From positions 1 through 64,000 of the forward strand of contig JBMYKD010000007.1 in the NCBI GenBank assembly GCA_049595035.1: a stretch of DNA of 64,000 nt, in the 5' to 3' direction. How positions within the stretch are numbered: position 1 is the stretch's first letter; every line of letters starts with the position of its first letter. This DNA comes from UBA12202 sp049595035 (GTDB taxonomy: Bacteria > Pseudomonadota > Alphaproteobacteria > Puniceispirillales > UBA1172). Positions 8,360 to 17,006 of this stretch are shown piece by piece. The position numbers were made by a program, and so were the translations under genes. Below the pieces are notes generated by a model that made no database searches, was not told the DNA's origin, and saw only the letters and a list, made by a program, of their open reading frames with translations.

Positions 8360-9721
8360 ATGTCACAACAATCATCATTAGGGTCTGTTGAAGACCTCAA
8401 AAATCCGGATTATATGCCGCCCATGATACAGGCAATCCCATTGGGCATACAGCATATTCTGGCTATGTTTATTTCTAATGTCACGCCAGCGATTATCATT
8501 TGTGGAGCCGCCGGCTTTGGCTTCGGTTCCAATTCACCTGATTTTCCGAATATGATTTACATGATCCAGATGAGCATGTTCTTCGCCGGTGTGGCAACCC
8601 TTATCCAGACAATTGGTTTCGGGCCTGTCGGGGCTAGATTGCCGATTGTGCAGGGCACCAGCTTTGCCTTTGTTCCGATTATGGTGCCGCTAGTTGCCGG
8701 CAAGGGCGTTGATGCCATAGCTATTCTGATGGGCGGTGTCATTATTGGTGGCCTGTTTCACACAATACTTGGTCTGTTTATTGGCCGAATACGCTTTGCC
8801 TTGCCGCCATTGGTGACCGGACTGATTGTTCTCATGATTGGTCTGGCTCTGATCAAGGTGGGTATCCAGTATGCAGCAGGTGGAGTTCCGGCAAAAATGA
8901 ATAATCTGCCCGAATATGGCAGTTTGCTAAACTGGTCTGTCGCGGGGGTTGTTATCATCGTGACGCTACTGCTGAAATTCTTCACACGCGGTATGTTATC
9001 GGTTGCCGCTGTCCTTATCGGCATTATTGCCGGTTATATCGTTGCCTATTTCAATGGTATGGTCAATTTTGGAAATATCGGTAAAGCGGCATCACTTGCC
9101 CTGCCTAATCCATTTCATTTTGGCGTTGAGTTTACCGCAGCGGCTATCATCGGTTTCTGTGCCATGTCATTCGTATCGGCGGTTGAAACCGTTGGCGATG
9201 TATCCGGCATCACAAAAGGCGGTGCTAATCGTGAAGCTACCGACAGGGAAATCGAAGGCGCAACCTATGCGGATGGTCTTGGCACAGCGGTGGCCGGGGT
9301 TTTCGGCGGATTACCCAATACATCATTCAGTCAGAATGTCGGGCTTATTGCCATGACTGGTGTGATGAGCCGTCATGTGGTGACTATTGGTGCCATTTTA
9401 CTTTTGGTTGCCGGATTAATCCCTAAAGTGGGCGCCTTTATTTCCACCATTCCGATTGAGGTGCTTGGTGGCGGGGTGATTGTCATGTTCGGCATGGTAA
9501 GTGCAGCAGGTATTTCCATGCTATCCACGGTTAACTGGAACAAGCGCAATCTGATCATCTTTGCTATTTCTCTATCTGTTGGCCTTGGGCTTCAGCTTGA
9601 GCCCGAAGCCTTACAGCATGTGAGTGGAACAGCTAAGGTGCTAATGTCATCCGGGCTATTGCCTGCGGCTGTCATTGCTATTGTCCTCAATTTGATTCTG
9701 CCAGAATCCATTGACGACTAA
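8360..9721 (+). CDS. NCS2-family purine (urate/xanthine-type) permease
   Basis: A roughly 453-residue polytopic transporter of the nucleobase:cation symporter-2 family. The start at 8360 (MSQQSSLG) is chosen because gggagggtta lies just before it; an upstream in-frame extension overlaps allA and has no ribosome site. Family marks include GTSFAFVPIM, the SAVETVGDVSG segment and the signature QNVGLIAMTGV. Xanthine/urate members share this signature, and location at the end of the puuE-allE-allA operon makes urate or xanthine the likely substrate. Uracil permeases are close relatives, so the exact base is inferred. Confidence 0.9.
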   Translation: MSQQSSLGSVEDLKNPDYMPPMIQAIPLGIQHILAMFISNVTPAIIICGAAGFGFGSNSPDFPNMIYMIQMSMFFAGVATLIQTIGFGPVGARLPIVQGTSFAFVPIMVPLVAGKGVDAIAILMGGVIIGGLFHTILGLFIGRIRFALPPLVTGLIVLMIGLALIKVGIQYAAGGVPAKMNNLPEYGSLLNWSVAGVVIIVTLLLKFFTRGMLSVAAVLIGIIAGYIVAYFNGMVNFGNIGKAASLALPNPFHFGVEFTAAAIIGFCAMSFVSAVETVGDVSGITKGGANREATDREIEGATYADGLGTAVAGVFGGLPNTSFSQNVGLIAMTGVMSRHVVTIGAILLLVAGLIPKVGAFISTIPIEVLGGGVIVMFGMVSAAGISMLSTVNWNKRNLIIFAISLSVGLGLQLEPEALQHVSGTAKVLMSSGLLPAAVIAIVLNLILPESIDD

Positions 9722-9738
9722 ACACGTCTATTATGTTC

Positions 9739-9789
9739 AGTGACAGGTGATATATATATTGCCTGTCACTACCTTAATCCATGGATTAA
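9739..9789. terminator. Hairpin between convergent genes, followed by a 16-bp perfect palindrome
   Basis: agtgacagg (9739-9747) pairs with cctgtcact (9762-9770) across a 14-base AT-rich loop, giving a 9-bp stem directly after the purine permease. Just beyond it, ttaatccatggattaa (9774-9789) is a perfect palindrome. The position between convergent genes fits a transcription end for both strands, but neither element has a clean T-tract, so an intrinsic terminator is not certain. The palindrome could instead be a protein-binding site. Confidence 0.45.
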
Positions 9790-9803
9790 TTACGTGAGAT
9801 CAT

Positions 9804-10985
9804 TTAGCTGATAACCGGCAAATCCCGCGTCACCCGTGTTGTCAGTAATTCTGCACCATGGTCTGTGATCAGTATATTTTCTTCGGCCACCATTAAAAAT
9901 TCATCACCATAAACCACCGACGGTTCCAGCGTAAGCACCATATTAGCGGCCAGTTCAGTATGATCCCATGCCGTATGTGATGGAGGTTCGGTTAACTGAA
10001 TGCCAAGACCATGCCCATAACGCCCAACATCATCACCGCCACCTGATGACGCATCTGGCCGCAACACCTGATCCATCGCGGCATAAAGATCGGCAGGGGT
10101 TTTTCCCGGCTTTGCCACCGCTAATGCAGCTTCTGTGGCGTCATATAGCTGTTGATGCGCCTGATGGGCGGCATCACTCGCATGGCCAATGGCAAAATTA
10201 CGATCAAAATCAGAAAAATAGCCATCCCAGACCGACCCGGTATCCAGCATGATAATATCACCCTGCTGCAATGGCCGTTCATCAGGTGGCCCGATAATAT
10301 CCCTATAACCACCTTGGCCAGCTGATCCGACCAGATAGCTCACATCATCAGCGCCTGCTGCTAATACCCGTTGTTTAAACTCGCGAAACACATCGGCTAA
10401 CGGAATGCCAGTGGTCAGCCAGCTAGGTAGATCAGAAAAAACATGTGAAACAATAGCACAGATATGACTAATTTTGGCGATTTCAGCCGGCGATTTAATC
10501 ATACGAATATGCTGAATAGATGACGTGACATCAATCCATTGACGGGGTGCCAGACCAGCTTTCAAGGCAAGAATATCTGCCAGAGGTGCCCTGAAGACTG
10601 TTTCACGCCCCATCAGAAGCCCCAAACGGCCCTCATTCGGCACATAGCCCCGGATAACATCTGATAAAAGACTGACACCATCATCACTGGCCGCAGGGGA
10701 TGCCCAGCTTTTGATATCACCTACATAACAGCTTCCCATCAATGGCACACCGATAGTTGGAATGACAGCAACCGGTTTGCCAGAACGCGGTAATACCAGA
10801 AACCATGGCCGGGTCGGGCTCTGCCAGAATGGGGTCATAAAGCCGGTAAAATATCGCATTTCCGGCTCTGACGCGAAAAGCATAGCATCCAGATTCTGTT
10901 CCAGCATAATCTGTTGAGCCGCCGAACAGCGGCGTTCAAATTCAGCTTCGGTAAATCCACGCGGTGGGGCAGTTAATGTTGTCAT
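9804..10985 (-). CDS. M24-family metallohydrolase (Xaa-Pro peptidase / creatinase fold)
   Basis: A 393-residue two-domain protein with the pita-bread fold of M24. All five expected metal ligands are present: D248 (MLDTGS), D259 (YFSDFDR), H325 (YGHGLGIQL), E354 (LEPSV) and E369 (AEEN). Residues 1-160 form the creatinase N-terminal domain. The family includes Xaa-Pro dipeptidases, creatinase and several amidino/amide hydrolases, so substrate is open. Its ATG overlaps the stop of the upstream small membrane protein (ATGA). It faces the purine operon tail to tail, which hints at but does not prove a role in nitrogen compound breakdown. Confidence 0.85.
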   Translation of the reverse strand: MTTLTAPPRGFTEAEFERRCSAAQQIMLEQNLDAMLFASEPEMRYFTGFMTPFWQSPTRPWFLVLPRSGKPVAVIPTIGVPLMGSCYVGDIKSWASPAASDDGVSLLSDVIRGYVPNEGRLGLLMGRETVFRAPLADILALKAGLAPRQWIDVTSSIQHIRMIKSPAEIAKISHICAIVSHVFSDLPSWLTTGIPLADVFREFKQRVLAAGADDVSYLVGSAGQGGYRDIIGPPDERPLQQGDIIMLDTGSVWDGYFSDFDRNFAIGHASDAAHQAHQQLYDATEAALAVAKPGKTPADLYAAMDQVLRPDASSGGGDDVGRYGHGLGIQLTEPPSHTAWDHTELAANMVLTLEPSVVYGDEFLMVAEENILITDHGAELLTTRVTRDLPVIS

Positions 10986-11353
10986 TGTTTTGTCGTAAGT
11001 AAGTTTCCGATATCATAAATAAATTGTGCGATTTCGCTTTCCAGTGGGAATGATAAAACCCCCATGACGCTATACCCGAATAGAAGCGGGATCACATAAA
11101 ACCGCAACATATATATAAACCACGCCACATATAGCGGGCGCATTTGTTCCACCAGAAAAGCAGGTGTGATAGGCGCCCATAGCCGGATCAGCGGGTTCGT
11201 CAGAAATTGAAAGGCCTTGTTAAAAAAGAAATTGGAATCTGGCCTGAGAAAAAGATTCATCCCGAAACGCCCGATTAGCGTCCACATCGCCGCCCCGAGC
11301 AGATAATCAAGAATGATAATCCAGATCGGAAAGGCCAGACTTACCTGATCCAT
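10982..11353 (-). CDS. Small YggT-like inner-membrane protein
   Basis: A roughly 123-residue membrane protein starting MDQVSLAFPIW. This start is preferred because tctggggg lies shortly upstream and because a longer reading would run into the terminator hairpin at 11412-11436. Hydrophobic stretches near 5-30 and 70-100, with NPLIRLWAPITPAFL between them, resemble YggT-type proteins. The function is unknown. It overlaps the following M24 hydrolase gene by 4 bases and lies behind the symporter genes, but a terminator separates it from them. Confidence 0.7.
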   Translation of the reverse strand: MDQVSLAFPIWIIILDYLLGAAMWTLIGRFGMNLFLRPDSNFFFNKAFQFLTNPLIRLWAPITPAFLVEQMRPLYVAWFIYMLRFYVIPLLFGYSVMGVLSFPLESEIAQFIYDIGNLLTTKQ

Positions 11354-11404
11354 ATGATGCCCCCAGAAAAAGCAATTTGCCATGTTTTGCTGTTGATCAT
11401 GACA

Positions 11405-11436
11405 TAAAAAACGGGGCAGGAAAAGCACCTGCCCCG
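11405..11436 (-). terminator. Rho-independent terminator of the symporter operon
   Basis: cggggcagg (11412-11420) and cctgccccg (11428-11436) form a perfect 9-bp GC-rich stem with a 7-base loop. Read on the minus strand the stem is followed by a run of six T (positions 11411-11405 as complement). It lies just after the end of the symporter large subunit and closes that transcript before the small YggT-like gene. Confidence 0.85.
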
Positions 11437-11468
11437 ACATAATATGATTTATATATGTGCTGAAATCA

Positions 11469-13289
11469 TCAGCTTACATAAGTCTTACCTTTTGGTACGC
11501 GGATGCTTTCCACCATTTTCTGGGTTTCTTCATCCGGCTCTTCTGTCATCAGACTGACAACAACCATAAGGATCAGGCTGACTGGCATACCAATCATGCC
11601 AAACCGCAGACCATCAATGCCGTACCATGGTTCCATGCCATTCTGTACCATATAGAGATACCAGGCACCGACGCCGAAGCCGCCAATCATACCAGCAATA
11701 GCACCGGCACGGTTAGCCCGTTTCCACCAGACACCAAGGACAAGCGGGAAGAACAGACCGGAATTGGCAAAACAGAACGCCCAGGCCACAGCACCCAGAA
11801 TACCGGTCAGCTTCATGGAAGCCACCCAGGCACCAAGTGCACCAATGACCAAGAGCAGAACACGGGCAACCAGCAGACGCTTGGCCGTATCAACCTTTGG
11901 ATCAATGATCTTATAGTAAAGGTCATGTGACAAGGCGTTAGCAATAGCCAGCAGAAGACCGTCAGCAGTTGACATGGCAGCAGCAAGACCACCAGCGGCA
12001 ACCAGACCGGAAATCACATATGGCAGGCCTGCCATTTCAGGCGTCGCCAGAACCACGATATCCCCACGCATGAAGAATTCGTTGATCTGCACAATGCCAT
12101 CACCATTTCCATCAACAATTTTCAGGAAGCCAACATTGCTCCATTGCTGTATCCATTCAAGGCTCATCACATCAGCAACGGATTTACCAATGATGCTTGT
12201 CGCAACTGACGGATCAAGAAGTGACAATTTGGTAAAGGTAGCCAATGCTGGCGCTGATAGATAAAGCAGTGAAATGAAGAATAGTGACCAGCCCACAGAC
12301 TGACGCGCGGCCTTAACAGATGAGGTTGTGAAGTAACGCATCAGAACATGTGGCAATGATGCTGTACCAGCCATCATACATAACACAAGCGTAAAGAACT
12401 TCCATCGTGCCATCCAGTCGTCACTGGCATCATTAATGCCAACTTTCAGTGCTGCTAGTTTACCAGCTTCGGCTTGTGCTTCTGCTGTTGGAAGCAATGT
12501 GCCAACACCTAATGTTGATTCAAGTTCCTGCACCCGAAGAACAGCATCAAATTGTGCCAAATGCGGGATAAGGCCATAGCCCAGCTTATTTGACATCCAG
12601 AATACCGGAATCAGATAAGCAACAATCAGCACGATATACTGTGCAACCTGTGTCCAGGTCACCGCCCGCATGCCGCCAAGCATGGAACAGAACAGAATAC
12701 CAGCCAGACCGACCCATACACCAACTTCAAACGGAATTTGAAGCGCACGCGCCGCAACGGTTCCTGTACCATTAATCTGTGCTGTCACATAGGTAAATGA
12801 TGCTACAACCAGCACCACGACAGCGCAGAAACGCGCCAGATTGCCGCCATAACGTGTTCCGATAAAGTCAGGAACAGTATAACATCCAAACTTGCGGAGA
12901 TAGGGAGCAATAAGTGATGCAACTAGCACATAACCACCTGTCCATCCGACAAGAAACGCCATATAGGGGTAACCTTTAAGGTAAATCCCACCAGCCATGG
13001 CAATAAAGGACGCACCAGACATCCAGTCCGCGGCGGTTGCCATACCATTATATACCGCTGGCACTTCGCGTCCTGCTACATAATACTGACTTGAATCCAT
13101 CGTTCGCGATAGCACACCGATTAGGGCGTAAATCAGTACCGTAAAGGCCACAAACATCCAGCCGATATAGGTATTAGCAACCCCTGCGGCTTCCAAGATG
13201 CCCATTAAAATGACAAAGCCTAGAAATCCAAGAGTGTAAATTCCATAGACACGACCAAGGTTATTAATAAATCCACCTTCTAGTTTCAT
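11469..13289 (-). CDS. Sodium:solute symporter large subunit (VC_2705 subfamily) with an EF-hand-like loop
   Basis: A 606-residue SSS-family transporter related to acetate permease ActP, with about a dozen membrane segments (for example GMATAADWMSGASFIAMAGG near 85-105, and GLAAAMSTADGLLLAIANAL near 435-455, the SSS signature region). It pairs with the 83-residue small subunit just upstream, the usual arrangement of this subfamily. Residues 393-404 read DGNGDGIVQINE, which fits the 12-residue calcium-binding EF-hand pattern and lies in a soluble loop. The substrate is likely a short carboxylate or similar solute; it cannot be told from sequence. Confidence 0.9.
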   Translation of the reverse strand: MKLEGGFINNLGRVYGIYTLGFLGFVILMGILEAAGVANTYIGWMFVAFTVLIYALIGVLSRTMDSSQYYVAGREVPAVYNGMATAADWMSGASFIAMAGGIYLKGYPYMAFLVGWTGGYVLVASLIAPYLRKFGCYTVPDFIGTRYGGNLARFCAVVVLVVASFTYVTAQINGTGTVAARALQIPFEVGVWVGLAGILFCSMLGGMRAVTWTQVAQYIVLIVAYLIPVFWMSNKLGYGLIPHLAQFDAVLRVQELESTLGVGTLLPTAEAQAEAGKLAALKVGINDASDDWMARWKFFTLVLCMMAGTASLPHVLMRYFTTSSVKAARQSVGWSLFFISLLYLSAPALATFTKLSLLDPSVATSIIGKSVADVMSLEWIQQWSNVGFLKIVDGNGDGIVQINEFFMRGDIVVLATPEMAGLPYVISGLVAAGGLAAAMSTADGLLLAIANALSHDLYYKIIDPKVDTAKRLLVARVLLLVIGALGAWVASMKLTGILGAVAWAFCFANSGLFFPLVLGVWWKRANRAGAIAGMIGGFGVGAWYLYMVQNGMEPWYGIDGLRFGMIGMPVSLILMVVVSLMTEEPDEETQKMVESIRVPKGKTYVS

Positions 13290-13291
13290 AA

Positions 13292-13543
13292 TTAATCTCC
13301 CTCACTCATGCCATACTCTTCGTCAATGGAATTTTGACGAATAGCAAACCAGAATACGAGTATCACAAAAATAATCTGTGACCCCATTCCGGCCATAAAA
13401 TATGCTCCGGGAAATGACTCAGAATTGAGTGAACTCCCGAACCAGTGAATAACAAATGAGACAACAGCCCAAATAACCAGCGTCAAAAACGTCAAACGTT
13501 TTGTTGCTGCCCAGTGCTGTTGTTGATCTGATTTTGATGACAT
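13292..13543 (-). CDS. DUF4212 small subunit of the sodium:solute symporter
   Basis: An 83-residue protein with two hydrophobic helices (LTFLTLVIWAVVSFVIHWFG, about 18-37, and MAGMGSQIIFVILVFWFAI, about 51-69) and an acidic C terminus. Its size, WAATKRLT-type N terminus and position two bases before the large subunit are those of the partner subunit of VC_2705-type symporters. It is presumed to be needed for assembly or function of the transporter. Confidence 0.9.
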   Translation of the reverse strand: MSSKSDQQQHWAATKRLTFLTLVIWAVVSFVIHWFGSSLNSESFPGAYFMAGMGSQIIFVILVFWFAIRQNSIDEEYGMSEGD

Positions 13544-13629
13544 TTGACATGTCCCCCCTTAATTGATCAACTTAAAGTATGCCGTAAATAAATTACAGAC
13601 ACAGTTTTTCAGCATTAGCCGAAATAAGA

Positions 13630-13660
13630 TTGTAACATTATTATAAAGATTTGTTATAAT
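13630..13660 (+). promoter_or_regulatory. Candidate sigma-70 promoter for the 13705 gene
   Basis: TATAAT at 13655-13660 matches the -10 consensus; TTGTAA at 13630-13635 is a weaker -35 with 19-bp spacing. It lies about 45 bases before the TTG start of the following gene, in the AT-rich gap between that gene and the divergent symporter operon. Confidence 0.4.
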
Positions 13661-13704
13661 TTTATCACATTTATGCCACATTTTGTTTAAAGAAAGAGAA
13701 AATA

Positions 13705-14352
13705 TTGTTTAATTTCAGCAACATTCTTTCCATCCTCGGCTTGAAAAAAATGCCTGAAATTGGCTCGATTAATGAATTAAGCCAATTTATTGATCAAAAT
13801 TCTGCCTTTGTCAGTCAGGTAACATTATATACATATGTCAAAGCCCGCGCCGGAACCTCTTTCCCTAAACTGTTTGAAAATGCGGATTTCCTTACATCCC
13901 TTTCTATTTCGCGCTGGCATATTTTTGCCGCTTCCGTATGCGACCTGTCCCTTTTCGCTGCCGCACAATTTCGAGCATCAGACCACGCCGATGATCAGGA
14001 CTGCGCCGCCATATCAGTTGAAATTGGGGGTAATATCCTCAAACAGGTGGAACAAGATGATATTGACCCAAAAATGTTCAAAACCATGATCAAACATCTG
14101 AAAGATAGAGCCAAGACTGCCGATTATGCTGCTCATGCTAAAGGGGATGGATTATTTTCTGTTAGCTCGGATGCATTCATGAAATGGGCACCCGTGGTGG
14201 ATGAGTTTAAAGAACTTGATGAAGAAATTATGCGGAACTCCATGCATTTGCGCTGGATAGGGATCAGGCGAGAACTGGCTACACGACTTGACACCGGCAA
14301 AACATATAGCGACTGGGTCGAAATGAAAAACCAGACACGCTTTGCCGGTTAA
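13705..14352 (+). CDS. Conserved alphaproteobacterial protein of unknown function
   Basis: A 215-residue, mostly helical protein with no membrane segment or signal peptide. I recognise a conserved alphaproteobacterial pattern (INELSQFIDQNSAFVSQVTLY near 22-42, SISRWHIFAASVCDLSLFAA near 67-86, MHLRWIGIRRELATRLD near 180-197), sometimes labelled esterase without evidence. No catalytic motif is visible. The start is TTG with agaaagagaa upstream; an ATG at 13750 is the alternative. It stands alone between divergent and convergent neighbours. Confidence 0.75.
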   Translation: MFNFSNILSILGLKKMPEIGSINELSQFIDQNSAFVSQVTLYTYVKARAGTSFPKLFENADFLTSLSISRWHIFAASVCDLSLFAAAQFRASDHADDQDCAAISVEIGGNILKQVEQDDIDPKMFKTMIKHLKDRAKTADYAAHAKGDGLFSVSSDAFMKWAPVVDEFKELDEEIMRNSMHLRWIGIRRELATRLDTGKTYSDWVEMKNQTRFAG

Positions 14353-14388
14353 GGCCTCTGTCATCATCTTTATGGTATTCCGTGATCC

Positions 14389-15180
14389 TTATCTGGAAAA
14401 CAAATCCCGACATTGTTTTAAGGCATGGTGAAACCGCATACGCTTGGTGAAAGATGTATGAATACGATGCCATTTCCGTTTAAGCTTATGACCAATATGA
14501 TCATATGGCCATGGCTGGATATCCATGTAGCCTATGGTAGATGGGCGGCCTTCTTCGGCAAAAAGCGGTGGGTTTATGTGTAGCACATTGCACCCGTTAA
14601 ACCACCAGTGATGCAACATGCAATCGACTTCAAAAACATGGCGATATTTATTTTCAAGCAATGTCCTGGCCGCCTGTCGGGAAAGCAAATAACACTCGGC
14701 ACCGATGCTATTGTATTTGACCAGAGTAAGCCGGAATTCATGATCAGGTGGTAAATGGGCAAGTTTATAAATGGGTATAGTTTTACGATTTGGGAATCTT
14801 CTTGCTAGAAATACAATATCGATCAGCTGATCCAGATTGGTCAGATGATCCAGAATGGTTGTAATATGGTCAGATGTTTCCGGCAGTGGCAAGGCGTCGT
14901 CCTCGCATATCAATCCGTAATCCTGATCCCCATTGGCAATCAATTCCCAAATCTTGTGATGACTTAATGCACAGCCTAGCGCATTATCCTGCATAACGGT
15001 TGGCAGCCAGTTTTGCCGGTCAGAATGCACAAAATCACTTTTCTGTGATGGGGAAAGGTCTTTTCCCATCACAGCGTCGATAAAATGTGGCTCAAGCCCG
15101 ACATCATGAAAACGCTTTTCAAGTACAATACGCTTCTGGTGATCTGATTTTGCTGAAATGATATATGCTTTTCGTATCAT
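14389..15180 (-). CDS. Glycosyltransferase family 25 (LPS-type)
   Basis: A 263-residue GT25 enzyme. Typical features are the N-terminal AYIISAKSDHQKR, the GCALSHHKIWELI block near residues 69-81 and the acidic sugar-nucleotide motif ICEDDALP near 90-97. GT25 proteins add galactose or similar sugars to lipopolysaccharide. It is followed on the same strand, upstream, by a SAM methyltransferase 41 bases away, suggesting a small surface-polysaccharide pair. Acceptor and donor are not predictable. Confidence 0.85.
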   Translation of the reverse strand: MIRKAYIISAKSDHQKRIVLEKRFHDVGLEPHFIDAVMGKDLSPSQKSDFVHSDRQNWLPTVMQDNALGCALSHHKIWELIANGDQDYGLICEDDALPLPETSDHITTILDHLTNLDQLIDIVFLARRFPNRKTIPIYKLAHLPPDHEFRLTLVKYNSIGAECYLLSRQAARTLLENKYRHVFEVDCMLHHWWFNGCNVLHINPPLFAEEGRPSTIGYMDIQPWPYDHIGHKLKRKWHRIHTSFTKRMRFHHALKQCRDLFSR

Positions 15181-15221
15181 GATTTACAACTGACATGAAA
15201 GCAGATGCACCGTCAAGATAT

Positions 15222-15905
15222 TCAGTTTTTCTTCCGGACAACAATTTCAATCTGTGCCAGCGCATCACTTTTGGCGGTCTGATCAATGGGGTAGCCACGG
15301 GACAGCTGAAACTTCAAAAGCCGGGTACGAAGTGACCGGTTTTTTATCCGGCGGGCAATACTGGATATTTGCCGATTTAGGAAACTACGGTGATTTTTCG
15401 GCGTTTTTCCACGCGGAAACAATAGATCATAATCATAATGTTCATCATATATCCGCTTGGCTATGATCTCGGCCTTTGGTAAAGCCTGGCTTTCGGCCAA
15501 GATATCAATAGACACCGGTGACCAGCTATCAGCCGTTCCCATCCGGAATGTGGCTTTATGATCGCCATTGAATATGGATGGCCAGTTAAATTGTTCATAA
15601 AGGTCTTCATGCGGTACAACCGTAATCATATAACCACCTGGCTTGACCAGTTGCCACCAATCTTGCAGGGATTGTTTCGGGTTATGCATATGTTCCAGAC
15701 AATGGCTGGAATGAACCGCATCATATTGTTCGGCGTCACGATAATTCAGAATGTGATTAGCGTCACCTTGATGTTGATCAAATATTTCTGCATGGGGTAC
15801 TACCGGATCATCGCCCGCCCCAATATCAATCACCCGTCCCGATAGATAGGTTTTAAAAAAGGCAGATGAGCGAAGGGCATTAGTCTTGCTTGCTTCGGTA
15901 GCCAT
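15222..15905 (-). CDS. Class I SAM-dependent methyltransferase
   Basis: A 227-residue protein with the Rossmann methyltransferase core: motif I RVIDIGAGDDP (about residues 25-35), the SSHCLEHMHNP motif (about 66-76) and KPGGYMITVVPHE (about 88-100). The C-terminal third is basic and less conserved. Probably cytoplasmic and co-expressed with the downstream GT25 glycosyltransferase, hence a sugar or glycolipid substrate is possible. Substrate not recognisable. Confidence 0.8.
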   Translation of the reverse strand: MATEASKTNALRSSAFFKTYLSGRVIDIGAGDDPVVPHAEIFDQHQGDANHILNYRDAEQYDAVHSSHCLEHMHNPKQSLQDWWQLVKPGGYMITVVPHEDLYEQFNWPSIFNGDHKATFRMGTADSWSPVSIDILAESQALPKAEIIAKRIYDEHYDYDLLFPRGKTPKNHRSFLNRQISSIARRIKNRSLRTRLLKFQLSRGYPIDQTAKSDALAQIEIVVRKKN

Positions 15906-16097
15906 TTATCTCACTCCTGCCTGATAAAACACAGGCAATATCACCATATCTAATCAATTTCAAATAAATTAAATGGTGAATGACGGCATTGATCACATGA
16001 TTTAGTGGGCAGAATATTGTCATCTGGAAAATGACAACTAATCAATGTATGTTTGTGGTGGAAATGGAAATCACTCCATATCTTCTGACGGAATACA

Positions 16098-16994
16098 GTG
16101 AATTCTAACATGGCTATATATAATCTGGGTTCAATCAATATTGATTATATTTACGGATTGCCGCATCTGGTGACCGCTGGCGAAACGATTGCCGCATCTC
16201 GTTATGTTTCGGCACTTGGCGGCAAAGGCGCTAATCAGTCAATTGCCATTGCCAAGGCTGGCGGCACAGTTTTTCATGCAGGTATGATCCATAGTGATGA
16301 TGAAAAATGGCTAAAACCATTACATGCCGCGGGCGTCAATACCGATGCCGTGTTGCGCGGCGATATGCCGACCGGCCATGCTATTGTGGCAGTTGATGAC
16401 GCCAGCGAACATCGCGGCGAAAATCAGATTATTCTTGCACCATTAAGCAATCAGGCCCTGCCATCTGCTCTTATCGGGGCATTGCTTCAGACGGCTGTCG
16501 CTGGTGATTGGGCACTGGCACAGAATGAAACAAATCTGACGGCTGAATTTCTAACCACCGCTAAATCGAAAGGGCTTCACATCTGTTATAGCGCTGCGCC
16601 TTTCGTTGTTGATACCACATTAGCTTTATTACCGCTTGTTGATTTGCTGATTGTTAACCATATCGAAGCAGAGGCATTGAGTGAGGCCACGGGCAAACCT
16701 GTTCATGAAATGGATATTCCCCATCTGATTGTAACCCGGGGCGCTGATGGTGCGGATTATTCAGGTATTGATGGCCAGTTTCATATTCCTGCCCTGAACG
16801 TAACCGCAGTTGACACAACAGGTGCTGGCGATACCTATCTGGGATATGTTCTGGCTCAGCTTGATCAGAACATGCCTATACAAGATGCCATGCGTATCGC
16901 CACCGCCGCCGCCGCTATTCAGGTCACGCGCCATGGGGCTAGTGCCGCTATTCCGGATATGGCCGAAACCCTTGATCACCTGCCAGATGCTTAG
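16098..16994 (+). CDS. PfkB-family sugar kinase, ribokinase-like
   Basis: A 298-residue PfkB kinase. The N-terminal NLGSINIDYIYGLP and GGKGANQSIAIAKAGG motif (about 42-58) and the C-terminal DTTGAGDTYLGYVLA with its catalytic Asp (about 239-253) are intact. The GTG start at 16098 has an acgga site at suitable spacing; ATG at 16110 (MAIYNLG) is an alternative. It begins an operon with a nucleoside hydrolase 12 bases downstream, so phosphorylating the ribose released by that enzyme is the likely job. Nucleoside kinases of the same family cannot be ruled out. Confidence 0.88.
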   Translation: MNSNMAIYNLGSINIDYIYGLPHLVTAGETIAASRYVSALGGKGANQSIAIAKAGGTVFHAGMIHSDDEKWLKPLHAAGVNTDAVLRGDMPTGHAIVAVDDASEHRGENQIILAPLSNQALPSALIGALLQTAVAGDWALAQNETNLTAEFLTTAKSKGLHICYSAAPFVVDTTLALLPLVDLLIVNHIEAEALSEATGKPVHEMDIPHLIVTRGADGADYSGIDGQFHIPALNVTAVDTTGAGDTYLGYVLAQLDQNMPIQDAMRIATAAAAIQVTRHGASAAIPDMAETLDHLPDA

Positions 16995-17006
16995 AAAGCT
17001 CTACTT

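Noticed and set aside
9804..10985. M24 hydrolase as the DMSP lyase DddP
   Set aside because: DddP is of the same fold and known in SAR116-type bacteria, but this protein is about 50 residues shorter than DddP and shows no segment I recognise as DddP-specific. The generic M24 call is safer.
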